DNA of 64,000 nt from Echinometra lucunter (lineage: Eukaryota > Echinodermata > Echinoidea > Camarodonta > Echinometridae). The notes beneath the pieces were generated by a model. It did no database searches, was not told where the DNA came from, and saw only the letters and a program-made list of their open reading frames with translations. Below, in pieces: positions 12,383 to 26,763 of this stretch (position 1 is its first letter; the number at the start of each line of letters is the position of its first letter). Location: positions 18,799,302-18,863,301 of the forward strand of contig CM057162.1 in assembly GCA_029962745.1 (NCBI GenBank). Direction: 5' to 3'. A program made the position numbers and the translations under genes.

Positions 12383-13941
12383 TACAATATGGAGAGAGAG
12401 AGAGATGGAAAAATGTAGGAACGAAAATGTATTGTCTTAAATTCCTCTTTGTCTTATTATATGTGTAAATCTCTCTGTTTCTGTCCTCCCGCCCTCTCCT
12501 TCTCTACCATTCTATCTCTCCCATGGCCTCTCCTTCCATCCGCCTCCCCGCTTTATCTCCTTATCTCTGTCTCTTCTCTTTTCCATTCTCTTTCTATCAT
12601 CCTTCCAATCTATATTCTGCTATCTCTCTACTTCTGACTAGTGTCAATCCCCCATCTATTTTTCTCCCTTTCTATTTTCCCTCATGTCATTGCTTCTTCT
12701 TCTTCTTATTTTTTCTTTTTGGCTTTCTCTCTTGTTCGTTTTTCCTCAGCCTTTTTGACCTTTTCCAATTTTGTTTCTTTGTTTCTTTTTCTCCTCGCGC
12801 CTCGTCTACCTCCTACACGGCACAGAGACTTCTCGATGCTGGAGCACGCATCCCTGAGACCAAGTACAGGGCAGGATCGGGCGGGGCAACCACGGTAGAC
12901 GGCCTCCAACAATCCGTCGGGCTCGTCGAGCAATACAACGCCATTGCCACTCCTGCATACGTAACGCAGGCCTACAGCGACCCAATAGACAAAGCCTTTA
13001 AGCTCACAAAGACACTGATGGCAATAAGTTATGCAGAGGTATAAACCGAAATGAACTTTGTATGTAATCTTGGCAATTAAGTCGCAAGACTTTTTTTGTC
13101 ACAAACGCTACATTGAAGATTTACAATACGCTTAACCATTAACGGTTTTATCGAGTTAATACAAAACTAAGCGTTGGAATAATAAAGTAGAAAATCTATT
13201 TGATATCATTTTATGCAGGGAGATGGGAGTTTTGGGTTTATGGTTGTAACTCTATAATCCTTACTGTCAAATTACTTTGCTTTTGCCCTTGTTTGTATAT
13301 TCATTTCTATTGATTGTTTATTAATCAAGGATACCATGGCGACAACACAAGCATTTCCTCCATTCCTAAGAAGTAACAGCAAAAAGAAGGGTGTTTGGTT
13401 TTGCACAACCCGCTCCCAGCAAACAAAACAAAAAAAAACAAACAAACAAAACAAAACAAAACAAAAAAGAGTAAAATAATGTCTGAGTTATTGTCTACCA
13501 CACTTGGGGTTGAATTCTGTTGTTTCTCCTGGTGAAGGCTTCAGAATATATTAATACAATTTGCAGTTGAAAGTGCCACAGGGAACATTTCACCAGTTGC
13601 GTGTGTTTTATATTCAAGTGGGAGGAGGATCCCCCCGAAACTCCCAACAACAATTAAAAAAAAAAACATAAAAAACACGAAATATCATGTTATGCATTCA
13701 CAACATTTTTTTTCTTCTACCGTGAACTGGCTTAAAGAATTGTATGAACGAAATAGAAATTTTCCACTTGTACACTTTCAAAGACGCATTTACCAAGTAC
13801 TCTACTTTGTACATTGTAGATCATACCCCTTTTTTGCTTCTTTTCTTGTTTGTTTCTGTATTTTGCTTCCCGCTTAAACTAAACTCGATTTTAGATTTGC
13901 AGTGCGCGAATGGAGCGTTCATGTCGGAAATGATGAGCATC

Positions 13942-13980
<39 letters not shown>

Positions 13981-16900
13981 CCCTAATTGACATTCTCCAA
14001 GAGAAAAGTTTTCGTGCATTGTCAGCTGATATGTTGGTTTCGTAATCGCGTGGCCTGAAAACAAGTGGGTGACGATTGGACGGTTTCAAAATACATCCGT
14101 TGATGGTTATTTCATTTGAGTGGCTTTGGTCCCATTCTCGTGTTGTTGTTGTTGTTTTTTGCTAGTATAAAATATGACGTCCTAGTGCCAGTAGGCCTAC
14201 CAGTTAGAACCTTTTTTGGTCCCGTATTAAGAACCTCCAGAGTAATGGGTTCTATGAAGGTTTCTTTATATTCTCAAGAACCCCCCAAAGGTTCCTTGTA
14301 CAACCAATAATGGTTCAATGGACTCCTTTAAAACCTTAAGAGAACCCCCCCTTTTTTTATAGCTTATTAATGGTTCTTCGAAGAACCTTTAAAGGTTCCA
14401 AATATGGGACAAGAAAAGGTTCTAATCAGCACCATTTTTTTTTCCAAGAGCGCATTAACATACAGAATTGTAATCATGGTAATAGTAGCCTATACCTCGT
14501 TTTCTTGTTGATTTGTTTTTTTTTACTTTAAAACCAGGTAGAACATAAACTAGTCTTTCAGGAGATGGCGAAGAAAATGGAGCAATTGGCAGCTGACTTG
14601 ATTTCAGAAGCTAGGAATACAAATGAGGTATGAAAAAAATCGTCACATATCTACTGGATAACTGTATATCTCTAATTATTCCATTATGAAGGAGTCCTAG
14701 TTTAAAAGATATACATGGCAAGATCAGGAGTGGATAACTTACTGTATTAAATATCAAATTGCTGTTGTTTGGTTTTGATATCAATCAGTCAGGAAAGATG
14801 TTTCTGCTAGGTTTATCGACCACAGTTGATAGTGACTTTGATTCCCCCCCCCCCCCTCGCATATATATTACTCCCTGAATATTAATTTGTCTCAAAGGGG
14901 ACGTAAGATAAGCAAAATCTTCTTCATGGACTCCCATACATTTATCAGGTTTTGGAGTGGAGATTCAGTCACAATAAAAATATCTCTATAAATTGATATA
15001 GTAATCATTTTCCATCAAACAAATTTTGTTCATCAGCTTTCAATGTAGGTCCATAACAGTAGTTCGAATATTATGTTTCAGATCCTGACCGTCCTAAAGT
15101 ACTCGGAGATGGCGCCAAACCATTCTACCAAGAAAAATGCCAGTGTCACTGTCCTGCCTAAGATTTCTCGTGCAATCAAATACAATCAGAAAAGAGTGAG
15201 TTTATAAGCTATATAATTATGTATGATGCTGAAGATGAAATGAAATGATAATGACTCTTTACTACTAACAATGGACAGTAGGCCCTATGTTCAAACATAA
15301 ATTCAGTTATAGATTATATACGGTTGATAATTTGATTGTATGATCAGTGATTGCTTCGTATGACGGAGCCCCAAGATCATTGTAAAATCATCGGATTCGA
15401 TATGGAAATTCGTTATTCAACATCTGTCAAAGGGGAATTGAAATTCATTTCCATATGCTTATCAGAATCAAGGATGCGTATTATTTGTATAATTTCCTAG
15501 ACACAGTACATGATGATAGTAGAATCTTTGGATAGCATATTAACCAGCTATGGCAACCCCTGAGGACTCCAAAATCTGTATTACTCATCTAGAAATTGGG
15601 TTGATAACAAAATTTCAGAGTTCTGGGGGCGTTTCACCAAGTGTCTTGTCAGTGCTTTTTACTGACAACTGTTATAAGCTACTGAAATTCTTGCATCTGA
15701 TTGGCCGAGAACAAATTTGTCAGTAAAAATCACTGAAAAGACATATGATGAAACGCGCCCTGAACACTTTCTCAATGCAATATTAGTTCGTAGCGGAGCC
15801 AAACTGCCAGCAAGCGGTGTCCACGCAATTCCGACGCCAGCTGGTCAGCGTAGGGGACTGGTCGGGATTCCTGCAATTACTGCTGCTTCTCGGCGTGATG
15901 TTGTCCCACCCGCTGTTAAGCATAGCTTACAAGATGGGAATCAAGGGCGAACTGCGAAATTTTATAAGAACACCGTAAGTCACATTCCTCTCAAGAAAAT
16001 CAAGAAATCTACATAACATTGGCAGTCCAATTCCTCACCTGCTTTGATTCCCTTTCAAATCCATTTGCTTCATACTTCCTTATTTTTTCTCCTTAGTTTT
16101 ATCATCGAGAATATATACTCAAACAAATTTAGTAAGAAATCATTGGGACAGTTACTATATGAACCGACCAAGCGTTATCATATCGTCTGTTCAGAGTCAG
16201 AAGGGAATTAACTAAGTTTTAAAGCTTAAATGGGTTAACGCCCTTCTGGCTCCAAACAGATAAGATTTTATATAAAACAAATTTGTTTTAACAACATTTG
16301 GTCGGTTTGCATTTCAACCAATCCCATGATTTTCTTAGAGTTTATGTTATTTAACATAAATTAGCTAATAATTATTGTATTGTATACCATTATATTGTAT
16401 GTAACATTGACCGGTTCAGTAAAAGGTTTGATACCAGACATAGTATATAAAATATATACAATACCTTTCCAGGGTCTAGCAGAAACTATGAGCTAATGAA
16501 GACGAATGAATAGTAACTTTGCCAAGTGCAAATTTACTATACCCGAGGCTACAGATATCTACAGATATCTATAGATATCTTCGGATATCTACAGATATCT
16601 ACTATAAGTAAAACTATCCATTTTTCGTGCTCTATACAATCGTAATGCAAAAAATTATACGTGAGGGATATTCTATTCACTACTTATGAAAGAATCAGGG
16701 GGTAATAACTGTTTTCCTTTTATTTTTTCTTGTAAATCATTTCTGAATTTCAGATATGTCAAGTTCATGATGCAGCTTGGTTCAGACGTCGCGCTTCTAA
16801 CATTGCTCACGGCTAAAACATTCTTCGACCATCAGATTCTTGAAGTCGCAATATTCCAAATTATCATCCTAGCTACATTCGCTCTGGGTAAGTTGTGAGC

Positions 16901-19900
16901 AGACACGGCTATAAATGGTTTTATTTTGGTTGAATTATTGTTGTTGTTGGTGGTGATGGCATCTTGTACGTAAACATTTATGGAATGAAAAATTGATTAA
17001 GAAACTGATGTTTACCAACATTTTCGGTAAAGGAGAATGAAAAAAGGGGATACCCCCAAATAAAAAAAGTCTGAAGATGGAAGACTAATATTGAACGCTT
17101 CAAAGCTATGATAATTGCTACAAAAAATCATTTTTTCCATAGGCTTCGGAGAAACCTTTAAGAGAAAAGGATTATGTCACAGAATGGAAATTTATTAGTT
17201 CTCCACAGTGAGAGTGATTAAAAAAAAAAATTTATAAGGGGAGATGAGGACGACTTGGAGCATTTTTCAACGTTAAAATTGTGTAAGATTATGGAAACCT
17301 AATATTAGAATATAAGATTTCGCAGTGAAACAGTGCAATAATAATACTCTCTTTTTATTTCATTTCTTAAAAATCAGGAATGGGTTACAAAACTCTATCG
17401 TATCTCGTCGTTCAAGGGCCGAAGTTCTTCAGAAATTTTGCGCACTACAGAGATCTTCTCATCGCTTCTCTGCTTATTTTCCAGTGCGTCCTCGAAGGCT
17501 TCCAGATCTATGAGGTCTTGTATCGGCAACAAATACATTAATCATGTTAATTTTATTATCATTTAGAAGTGGAGGAGGGCGATGATGTTTGACTAGCAGC
17601 GTGGATTTTGTAATAACCTGAGAGTGTTCGCTGATCTATTCCATATATGATGAAATGGTGTAACTAAGAATTCCTGAATATGGGGAATTTTGGGGCAAAG
17701 CCTTTAAGCCAGCGGAACCATTTTCTTAAAAAAAAAACAACAATTTTTTGCCAAATGTATATATCGTGGCTTTATCTAGTTTTACTAAGCAGTATCACCT
17801 ATAACACGCTGAATGAATTGGCCAGGTGATGAAAGATTAGATGAGGGATATGCAGTTACTTCATAAATACACGTTCCTCAGTGCTCAATATATTTTGATG
17901 TTCTTTCAGTAACTTGTGCTCAGTAATTATGGGTGTTCCCAACACGAGCTTTGCTTTCCGGGTTTTCGCCTCCTTCTACATGTTCTTTTTTCTGAATTAT
18001 TTACCTTTTCAGACTCTATGTATACCGCTTTGTAAAACTATTATGTACAACTCGATTTTTGCATTGTACTGATGAGAAGGAAATAAATGTTAATTTCAAT
18101 TCAATTCAGTTCTATTGCTTTTAGAAATAATTATAGTTTGAGATACAATATAACAATTATGCGCGGCTATAGCAAGATTTCTTAATCTTATATAGGCTAT
18201 GTAGAACGTGATAGGATTATCATTTTTTAATGGCAGATATGAAGAAGAAGAAAAAAAAAAAGGAGTACCGAAGTGTGACGTCATCAAATTTTGTTTTTTG
18301 CATTTGAGCATTTTCATGACTATATTCCGGCAGAGCATGATGAAAAAACCCCCACACACCTAACTGGACGTGAATCGGTTCACAGTGTCCCGAGGTATGG
18401 CCACATGAATGCCGAATTATCCCCACTGAAATCGCTTGTAAATTGGCCTGGTTCATAACTGTTAAGAACCAGGCCAATTTACACTGATTTCATTGGGGCT
18501 AGGTAGGTATTCATGTGGCCTCATATCGGGTCCTCATGAGCCGATTCCCATAAAATTTGGGTTGTGGATGTTTTTCATCATGCTCCATCGAAACATGGTA
18601 TCCGAAATTCTGAAATTCAAAAAATGATTTTTTGTGGGACGTCATCGCTTCGGTGCTCTAAAGACACTACGTTGTAAAACTCAAGGTTTTTTTTCTTCCT
18701 CTCCTGAATAGTTCCACACATTGTATGCCTCGCCTGACCAGAACATGAGGCCCTTCGTGGAGCGCGAGCAAAACGAGGTCACAGTCCTTTCTAAGCCCAT
18801 CCTCGCCCTGGTCACTGTGCTCGCTTTCCTTCGCCTCATGCCGTATCTCACCGCCAACGATCTCGTGGGTGCTTTCCAGATCTCGCTCGGGGACATGATC
18901 GTCAACACCTCGCATTTTTTCGTCATCCTCATCGGCGTATTTATTGCTTTTTCGACCGGGATGACGTTCATCTATAGCAACACCGTTCAGGGGTCAAGTG
19001 TCATCAGCTGCGAGTTTCGCCGTGGGGACTGCTCTGATCTAGAGGTCTATTTTAGCAAGTAAGTTTTATATCATGTCCACATGTTTAGCAGTCGCATGCA
19101 GTGACTTAACCCCTTCCCCCCCAACAACAACAACAACAAAAACAAAACCCAACAAAAACAAAAACAAAGCAGAAAAACAAAAACAAGCGATGTCTAAGAT
19201 AAATTTTTCTCTAAAGTAAAGCGTTCGAGAAATTAATAAATGTCAGAATGATATATTTTTTTTGCAAAAAACGAGTAACATACTACTATTCTATTACAAT
19301 CAGTAATATTTTCGAAAGAAATACAGTACCAAATTTGTCATTAGTCAACTTGAAGTTCATAAATGCAACTTTGAGATCTATCAATCAGGGAAACTTACCC
19401 TTGGCGTTTTCATGGACTTCCAGAAGTCTTTGGACGCGATTAATCATGATATAATGTTGGCTTGGGCATCAGTGGGCCACCCCCAATTATAACTGGTGGG
19501 GGACGCAATAGGGTATGCCCCCAATTTTCGGAAAAAAGACAATGGAAAGAGCCAATATCGTACGTCTCCCAAAATAAAATGAGAAAAAGAGACACATGAC
19601 AAAAAAATCATTTTTTTTTAGTAGGCCTATGTAGAGCCCAGAATTTTAGGGGGTCGTTTGCAATTTTGTTTTGGAAGTGACACCCACCAATTATAAAACC
19701 GACTGACGCCCATGACTGCTAGGTAAACACTCTCATTACGGCATTCGAATGTTTGATAACTTTTGAATGGTTCGCAACTAGTCACAGATTTCAGTTTTTT
19801 CAGCGTGGTCAAACATCCAAAAAGAAACATATATGAGGAGGTGTTCTGCAAGAGTCAGTACTCGGACCAACTTTTTTTTTCATTCATATATCTAAATTGC

Positions 19901-21576
19901 CTCATGATACTAATTACTTTAATTTTCGCTTCTTTGCTGATGTTTTGAACTTGTATTCCACACTTTTCCAGCGTAGTGGGTCGATGTTGATATGAGTGAA
20001 AATGACAACATATGGCAGATGTGAAAGCGGTGCATTAATTACCAATTCAATTCAATTCAATTCAAGACTCTATTCCATATAATTACATTTACAAGAACAT
20101 TTGGTGATATAAATAAAAAGAGTACAAGAGAGCATATCACGCAAATGCATAATAGGTAATAATAACTGTAATAAGTGGAAAGTTGAAAAATAGCTATGAA
20201 TGGTGAACTAAAATAGCTGGGGAGGAAATCTAAGAGGTTAATGTTGACAGTTTTGTTGGGACCAACATGATGAACATCTGTCCTGATATAATCATATTCA
20301 TTATGTAAATCACTAAATAAGGAAGGGGGTTGAAGTATTATTCAGGTTAAGGCATCCCCGTCCCCTCCCGGCGCACTTCGATACTATCAATATAAATTGT
20401 TCATACAACCACGACCACATGTTACTGATTAGAGGTGTGGGGAAGCACCTACAAGACTGGCCTTTTATTCACAGAAAATGGCAGTCCTTGCTATAACATT
20501 AAAGTCAGTGGAGAACTCATATAGTACCACTATTTCAAAATTTTCAAATCCTAAATGTGTACATGGTGTATGAACTACAAGGTTTATCAATTTCTTCTCT
20601 TTTGTTCTATTATTGAATAGTATATTTATTAAAAATAAAACTTGCATGGCAGCCAGTTGGCTGAATTGTACATTTTTTTACAAGTAAAAAGGAAATCATA
20701 CATGTTCATGAAGAACAAACACATAAAAAATATCCACAACATAAACATTAGGATATATATACACATGATTAATCCTGTAAGAGTCAATATGTCTACATCA
20801 GTAAAGTGACGGTATGTATCTGTTTTGGTTATTTCAAATTCGTCCAAAGAGAAGGAATGGAATTCGAGGAAGAAGAAGAAAAAGAATAAGAAGGAGAGAT
20901 TGTTTAAACACAACTTGCCTCATACTCTAATACATTACTGTGGCATTTTATACAGTTGATGTAAATTTACTCTACAAGACAAAGGGACGGTGGACAATTG
21001 CGTCTTCCCAAATTCAAAACGATGCAAGTCCAATTTCTTATGTCTTTCGTGGGCACTGAATTTTGGAATAGATTACTTATAAATGTCAGAGTAATCAGGT
21101 CTAGAAGTCACTTTCGAAGTTCTGTTACGACACCTTTACGGGTAAATTATAATTAAGGAACCCTTGCAGATGGTATGTATACCTGTAGGTATAGTATACA
21201 TATTGTTTTGTCTGTAATTCTTGATTAGCTATCTTTATTTTTAAGCGGTAAGTGCAAAGATAATTCAGTCACTGTTTTTATGAAGTTTAATAATCAAATA
21301 ATTTTTCCCCCATGCCCAGGCTCGACTAGCACATATTATCTGGCCCTTTTTACAAACCAATGCCCCCCCTTATACGTAAATGTTATTGTATGAAAACACT
21401 GTATAGTACTTGTTGGGTAATAAATGAATAATTAACATCAAATCAAAAGTTCATCTTATGCTATTCCTATCACCTTGTCTATAAAAGTTTCCTCAGAAGT
21501 TGATTTGTAGGGAGTCCGTGAGATGTTACAAACACATTTATCATATTTATACCAAATATCATAATTATTATAGTAA

Positions 21577-21608
<32 letters not shown>

Positions 21609-23328
21609 CTAGTATTAGTATTAGTATTAGTATAAGTAGTAGTGGTGGTAGTAGTAGTAGAAGTAGTAGTAGTAGTAGTTGTAGTAGTATAAGCAGTAGT
21701 AGTAGTAGTAGTATAAGTAGTAGTGGTGGTAGTAGTATTATCATCATTATTATCAGTAGTAGTATAGTAGTAGTTGTAGTAGTACAAGTGGTAGAATTGT
21801 TATTATTGTTATTTTTGCTACTACTACTAATATCATTTATCATCATCTACATCATCATCACTAGTTTATATCATTATGCTGTCCTTGATTACTATCTTAT
21901 ATCCCAAGTATCGGCCACGCCACACTGACTCTCTTCTGGTCGTTATTCGGGCTCATCGGTGTTGACATCCTTCAACTTCCCGCCAATCAGAGGGTCCAAC
22001 AGATAGCCGGTCTGGCCATGTTTGTTCTCTTCAACCTCCTGGCCGTGCTCGTCCTTCTCAACGCGCTCATTGCCGTTATGAGCAATGTCTACAACGCGGT
22101 CGAGGTATGCCCTTCACTGTAAACAGGAGACAATCATGGAAACTTCACTCCTAAAAATTCCGGGTCAGATTGACCCGCAAAAGGGTCCGTTGGAGCCACA
22201 CTCCTTTCGGGTAAAAGAATGACCTGGAATATGGTCATGAAGGCTTGTTTCTGGGTCACATTTGACCTTATTCCGGGTCACTTTTACTTTATTTTGGGTC
22301 ATTTTTTGACCCAGAATGGAGTGTGGACCCGACGGACTCTTTTCCGCGTCAGTCTGACAGGGAATTTTGAAGAGTGAAGGGGGTCGGGGTGGGGATGGGG
22401 GGGGGGGGGGGGCAGCAAATAGCTGCTTTCATTATTTTTTTTCTTTAAGCTATATATGATACATGTATATTTATTGAAAAAAACCGAAATATGACATCTG
22501 AAGTGTTAAATTGTTCAATTTCAAATGTTTTTGTTTTGATGAAATCAGAATAAAACAGTATGGAAAACAAAATAGCCATCTTATTCGTGTACTCGCGTAT
22601 AGTATAGAGTAGGGTCGGATAAGATATTTCTAGGGGAAACACTTTCTTAACATGGATCGAACGATCGCTAATCATGAGTGGGAAATTAATCGTTACACAA
22701 TTTCGGCCCGTTTAAACGGAATGTCACGTGGTCCTCCTTTACACGATACAGGAAAACGCGGACGTTGAATGGAAGTACTCGCGCACTGCATTGTGGATGT
22801 CGTTCATGGATGATATGTTTACTGTGCCCCCTCCCTTCAATCTTATCCCGGACATGAGGAAGGTTTTCCGTCATTGCTACACGTGTTACACCACCGAAGA
22901 CGCCAACGTTAATACACCATGCCAGAAGGGGGAAGACGTACGAATAGAATTTCTTTTATGAATAGAATTTCTTTTGTGACGTACAGTCAGGAACAAATAA
23001 ATGTCGACTCTCTATACTACCGCCCGACAAAGTGTAATTGGCGCCATTGGCCTATAGGGGCCACATGTTCACAAATTTCACCACGTGTTGGTAAAATAAG
23101 GACATTTTAACATCGTAATCAAATAAGCTCATTTTTTTATGTTCACAATAGATTGTTAATTACACTGATAAAAAACGATGAAATAATTACAAGGAAAACG
23201 CATTCCCGTTGTCCCTCTGTAATCGAATACATATAAAACGGTTATTAATGTTAACATGCTATTGAATACCACAAGTGAAGTTCTTTTTCTTAGCAAGACA
23301 TATGGAAATTCGCTATAGAAATATATTA

Positions 23329-23377
<49 letters not shown>

Positions 23378-26300
23378 CATCATTATTATTACTCTTCTTA
23401 TCATTATTATATTTCTATTATTTATCAATATTATTCCTATTATCATTATTATTATAATTATTGTTGTAGTCATAGTTTTTAGTCTGTTCAGAGTCCTATC
23501 AATTCTGGGATAAATTATGTTCAGATGATAATTGAGTTTGTAAATTATGGTGATGTATTATTTCACATTGTTTTTCATTGTTGTGTTCAAGGATATTGAC
23601 GAATATCGGAAAGTACCTGAGGAGGACTATGAGGTGAGTTTCAGGTCCGCTTGGGATATGCACACCACGGGGGAGGGGCGGGGGGCAAAAGCGGTTACTC
23701 GTGTCGTTCAGCTTTCATTCCAGTGAAACTCTACAAGAAAATGACCGGGGGGGGGGGGGGGGGCGTTTCATCAAGTGTCTGGGGAGCGTTTCATGAAGAG
23801 TTCAGTGATTTTCACTGACAAATGTTATAAGCTACTGAAAATCCTCTCATCTGATTGGCTGAGAGCGTTATTAGTCAGTGAAAATCACCGACAAGACACT
23901 TCATGAAACGTTCCCCTGGTCAGTGATTTTTACCGACAACTGTTGTAAGCTCCTGATATCATATCATCTGAGAGCAATTTTGTTAGTTAACATCACTGAC
24001 AAGACACTTGATGAGACCCCCCCCCCCCCACCAAAAAAAAATAAAAAAAAAATCACGAAATAGGTTTATTCTACAGTATCATATTGGGGGAGGGGCGGTA
24101 ATGTAAAACATTCTTTGCTAATTTCTTGGGTATTTTTCCAAAATGTATCGTGCTGAGTGATATGAGAAATCGTATCGCTCATGTTGCTGAGGGAGTTGAA
24201 ACATTGTGAGATATGATCAAAGCATTTTTCTTTTTTCAAAAAATATACTTTAAGATGATATTGTGACTTGTGAAATTAAGACCAAAACGGGGCATTCGCT
24301 AGATAATCTCGAGAGGATTAGAATGAGAGTGAGAGTTTTACGTGACAACAGTCTCCCTGCAGAAGTAGCGACATATGATATGTACAGATCAGGCTCGTAG
24401 AATGATGCATGCTGGTATTCAATAAAATCTTTTTCAAAGGGATACTTGTATCGGTGCACTAAGATCGTATTAATTAGCTTTCTCCTTTACAAGTGTACCT
24501 GCGAACCTGGTGCTTGAGCGATATCTATGAAATAACTGTCATCATCAATGCCTGCGATCAGAATTTAAAGAAAATACCAAAGAACGATTCTCCTTATTTT
24601 TCAGGTTTCTATTCTTCATAATTTACAAATCAGGCTCGTAGCATATGCATGCTGATAAGATCATTTAAATCTTTTTCAAAGGGATGGTTGTATCGGTGCA
24701 CTAAGATCGTACTATTAATTAGTTTTCTCCTTTACACAATTCTGTACAATTGTGTACCAGGGAACCTGGGGAGCGTTTCATCAACATTTTGTTGTCTGAC
24801 AAGTTGTCAGATCTGACATCTTTCCTTGATTTTGATTTTGATTGGCTGAGAAGCATCGTTACTATGGCAACTGTCGGATAAAACAGACTTTGTCGGATAA
24901 AACATCCGACAAGTCCTTTCATGAAACGCTCCCCTGGTGCTCGAGCGATATCTATAAAATAACTTTCATCATCAGTGCCTGCGATCAGAATTTAAAGGAA
25001 AATGCAACCCAGGCATCAGTGTGCTCTTACTGAATAAAGATGATCAAGAAGAGTAAACAGTGAAAAATTGAGCAAAATCGGACAATCCGTTCAAGAGTTA
25101 TGATTTTTTAAAAAGTTTAAGTAAATCCCTATTATGAGGATCCTTGAGTTGGCAATTTTGCCAGCATCTGTGATGTCATCGTGGACAATTCTAAATTCAT
25201 TTTGTACATAATTCCCCCCCCCCCAAAAAAAAAAAGATTTCTGTGAAATTTCAAGTCAGGAATCAACATAATTCTTCCCAAAATGCTTGCAGAATTGATA
25301 TAGCCATGTCATACTAAAACAATGAATGAAAAGAATTTTTATTTTTCTTAAAAATAAAGAAAATGTTAAATTCTGTGTACAAAATGAATGGAGAGTTGTC
25401 CACGATGTCATCACAGATCCTGGCAAAGTTGCAAATTAAAGGATCCCATAATAAGGATTTACTTAAACTTTTAATATTTATAACTCTTTAAATGATTTTC
25501 CCAAACTTTCCGAACTGTTTATTCTTATTGTTCTTCTTCACTGGAAGCACATTAATATCAAGGTTGCATTCTCCTTCAAAAGAAATATCAAAGAACAATT
25601 GTCCTTATTTTTCATTTTTTTTCTTCATAATTTACCAATCAGGCTCGTAGAATGATGCATGGCGATACTATCATTTAAATCTTTTTCAAAGGGATGGTTG
25701 TGTCTGTGCACTAAGATCGTACTATTAATTAGTTTTCTCCTTTACACGTGTACAAGGGAGCCTGGTGCTCGAGGGATATATAAAATAGCCTTCAGCCAAG
25801 AACAATTTTCTGTATTCTCCCCTAAAAGACAATTCAGCAGGCAAAGTAATAAAAGTACAGGTGTTTATATATTGTTGACGTCCAAAAGAAATATATTTTG
25901 GTCTTCATGCGAATGGTGAGAACATTTTGAAATTTTCTTGAAATTTTCAGAGGGTGATCAAGCAACTGATGGAACGGTATTTGGCAAACAGACTCACCAC
26001 TGAACAGAGTGCTAACAGTGAAATAGGACCCATGGACATCCGGGACCTTCGAAATGACGTAGCGTCCCTCAGGTTGGTAAAACTGTTTTGTTTCTTTATG
26101 CATTTTTTTTCTTTACCCATCTTATCATGTGTTAATGTCGCTTTTCTTTATTGATTTTGAAAAAAAAAATATTTCTTATATACCAGTGTGTTGTATTCAT
26201 TATTATTTTTTAAATCTATTATCTATTTATTTGTTTACTTTTCATTCATTTATTCATTGATTCATTCTTTTATTCCAAGATTATCAATGTCATAAATTGA

Positions 26301-26732
26301 TAAGCTTTTTCGATAAATGCTACGGTTTGCCAGTGATGCAAGTCATAATGAGAAAATATTGGTATCCGGAATTTTAGGAACAGAAGATTACTCTATAGTC
26401 ATGATACACAATAGCAATATTCGACTGCACCTCTTCCCTTTCTACAGGGGCGGCGATACGGGGAGGGGGGGGGGGGGGGAGAGGGCAGGGGGTGACCGAC
26501 CCCTATGATTTTTCCATTGACAAAAAAAAAAAGGAGAAAAAGAAGAAAAAGATGAGATGGAAGAAAGAACAGTATGGCAAGAGGGATGACTGGGTCATGT
26601 AACTATGCAATACCCCTATCTTTTCTTTTAAAACGTAAATAACTCACCTATGGGTCGTCTTGCCCCCCCCCCCCCTCCATCAAAATACCCTGGGGCCGCC
26701 GATGCCTTTATACATAGATAAGAGATTGAGAT

Positions 26733-26763
<31 letters not shown>

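Larger units (their letters stand above)
24384..25810 (+). repeat. Three tandem copies of a 241-bp unit, middle one split
   Basis: AGGCTCGTAG blocks at 24391, 24632 and 25641 start three copies. Shared stretches include CTTTTTCAAAGGGAT, GTGCACTAAGATCGTA, TTTCTCCTTTACA and GATCAGAATTTAAAG. The second copy holds two inserted foldback elements (24768-24934 and 24992-25579), which explains the longer third spacing. Confidence 0.85.

Noticed and set aside
18721..19062. Stand-alone small protein over the S4-S5 region
   Set aside because: It is exon I of the TRPC-like gene; it extends upstream to an acceptor at 18712 and has a GTAAGT donor at its end.
21479..21928. Ser-, Thr- and Leu-rich open frames
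   Set aside because: Produced by the TAG triplet tract before exon J. The same applies at 30.6-31.0, 32.0-32.9, 38.1 and 54.5 kb.
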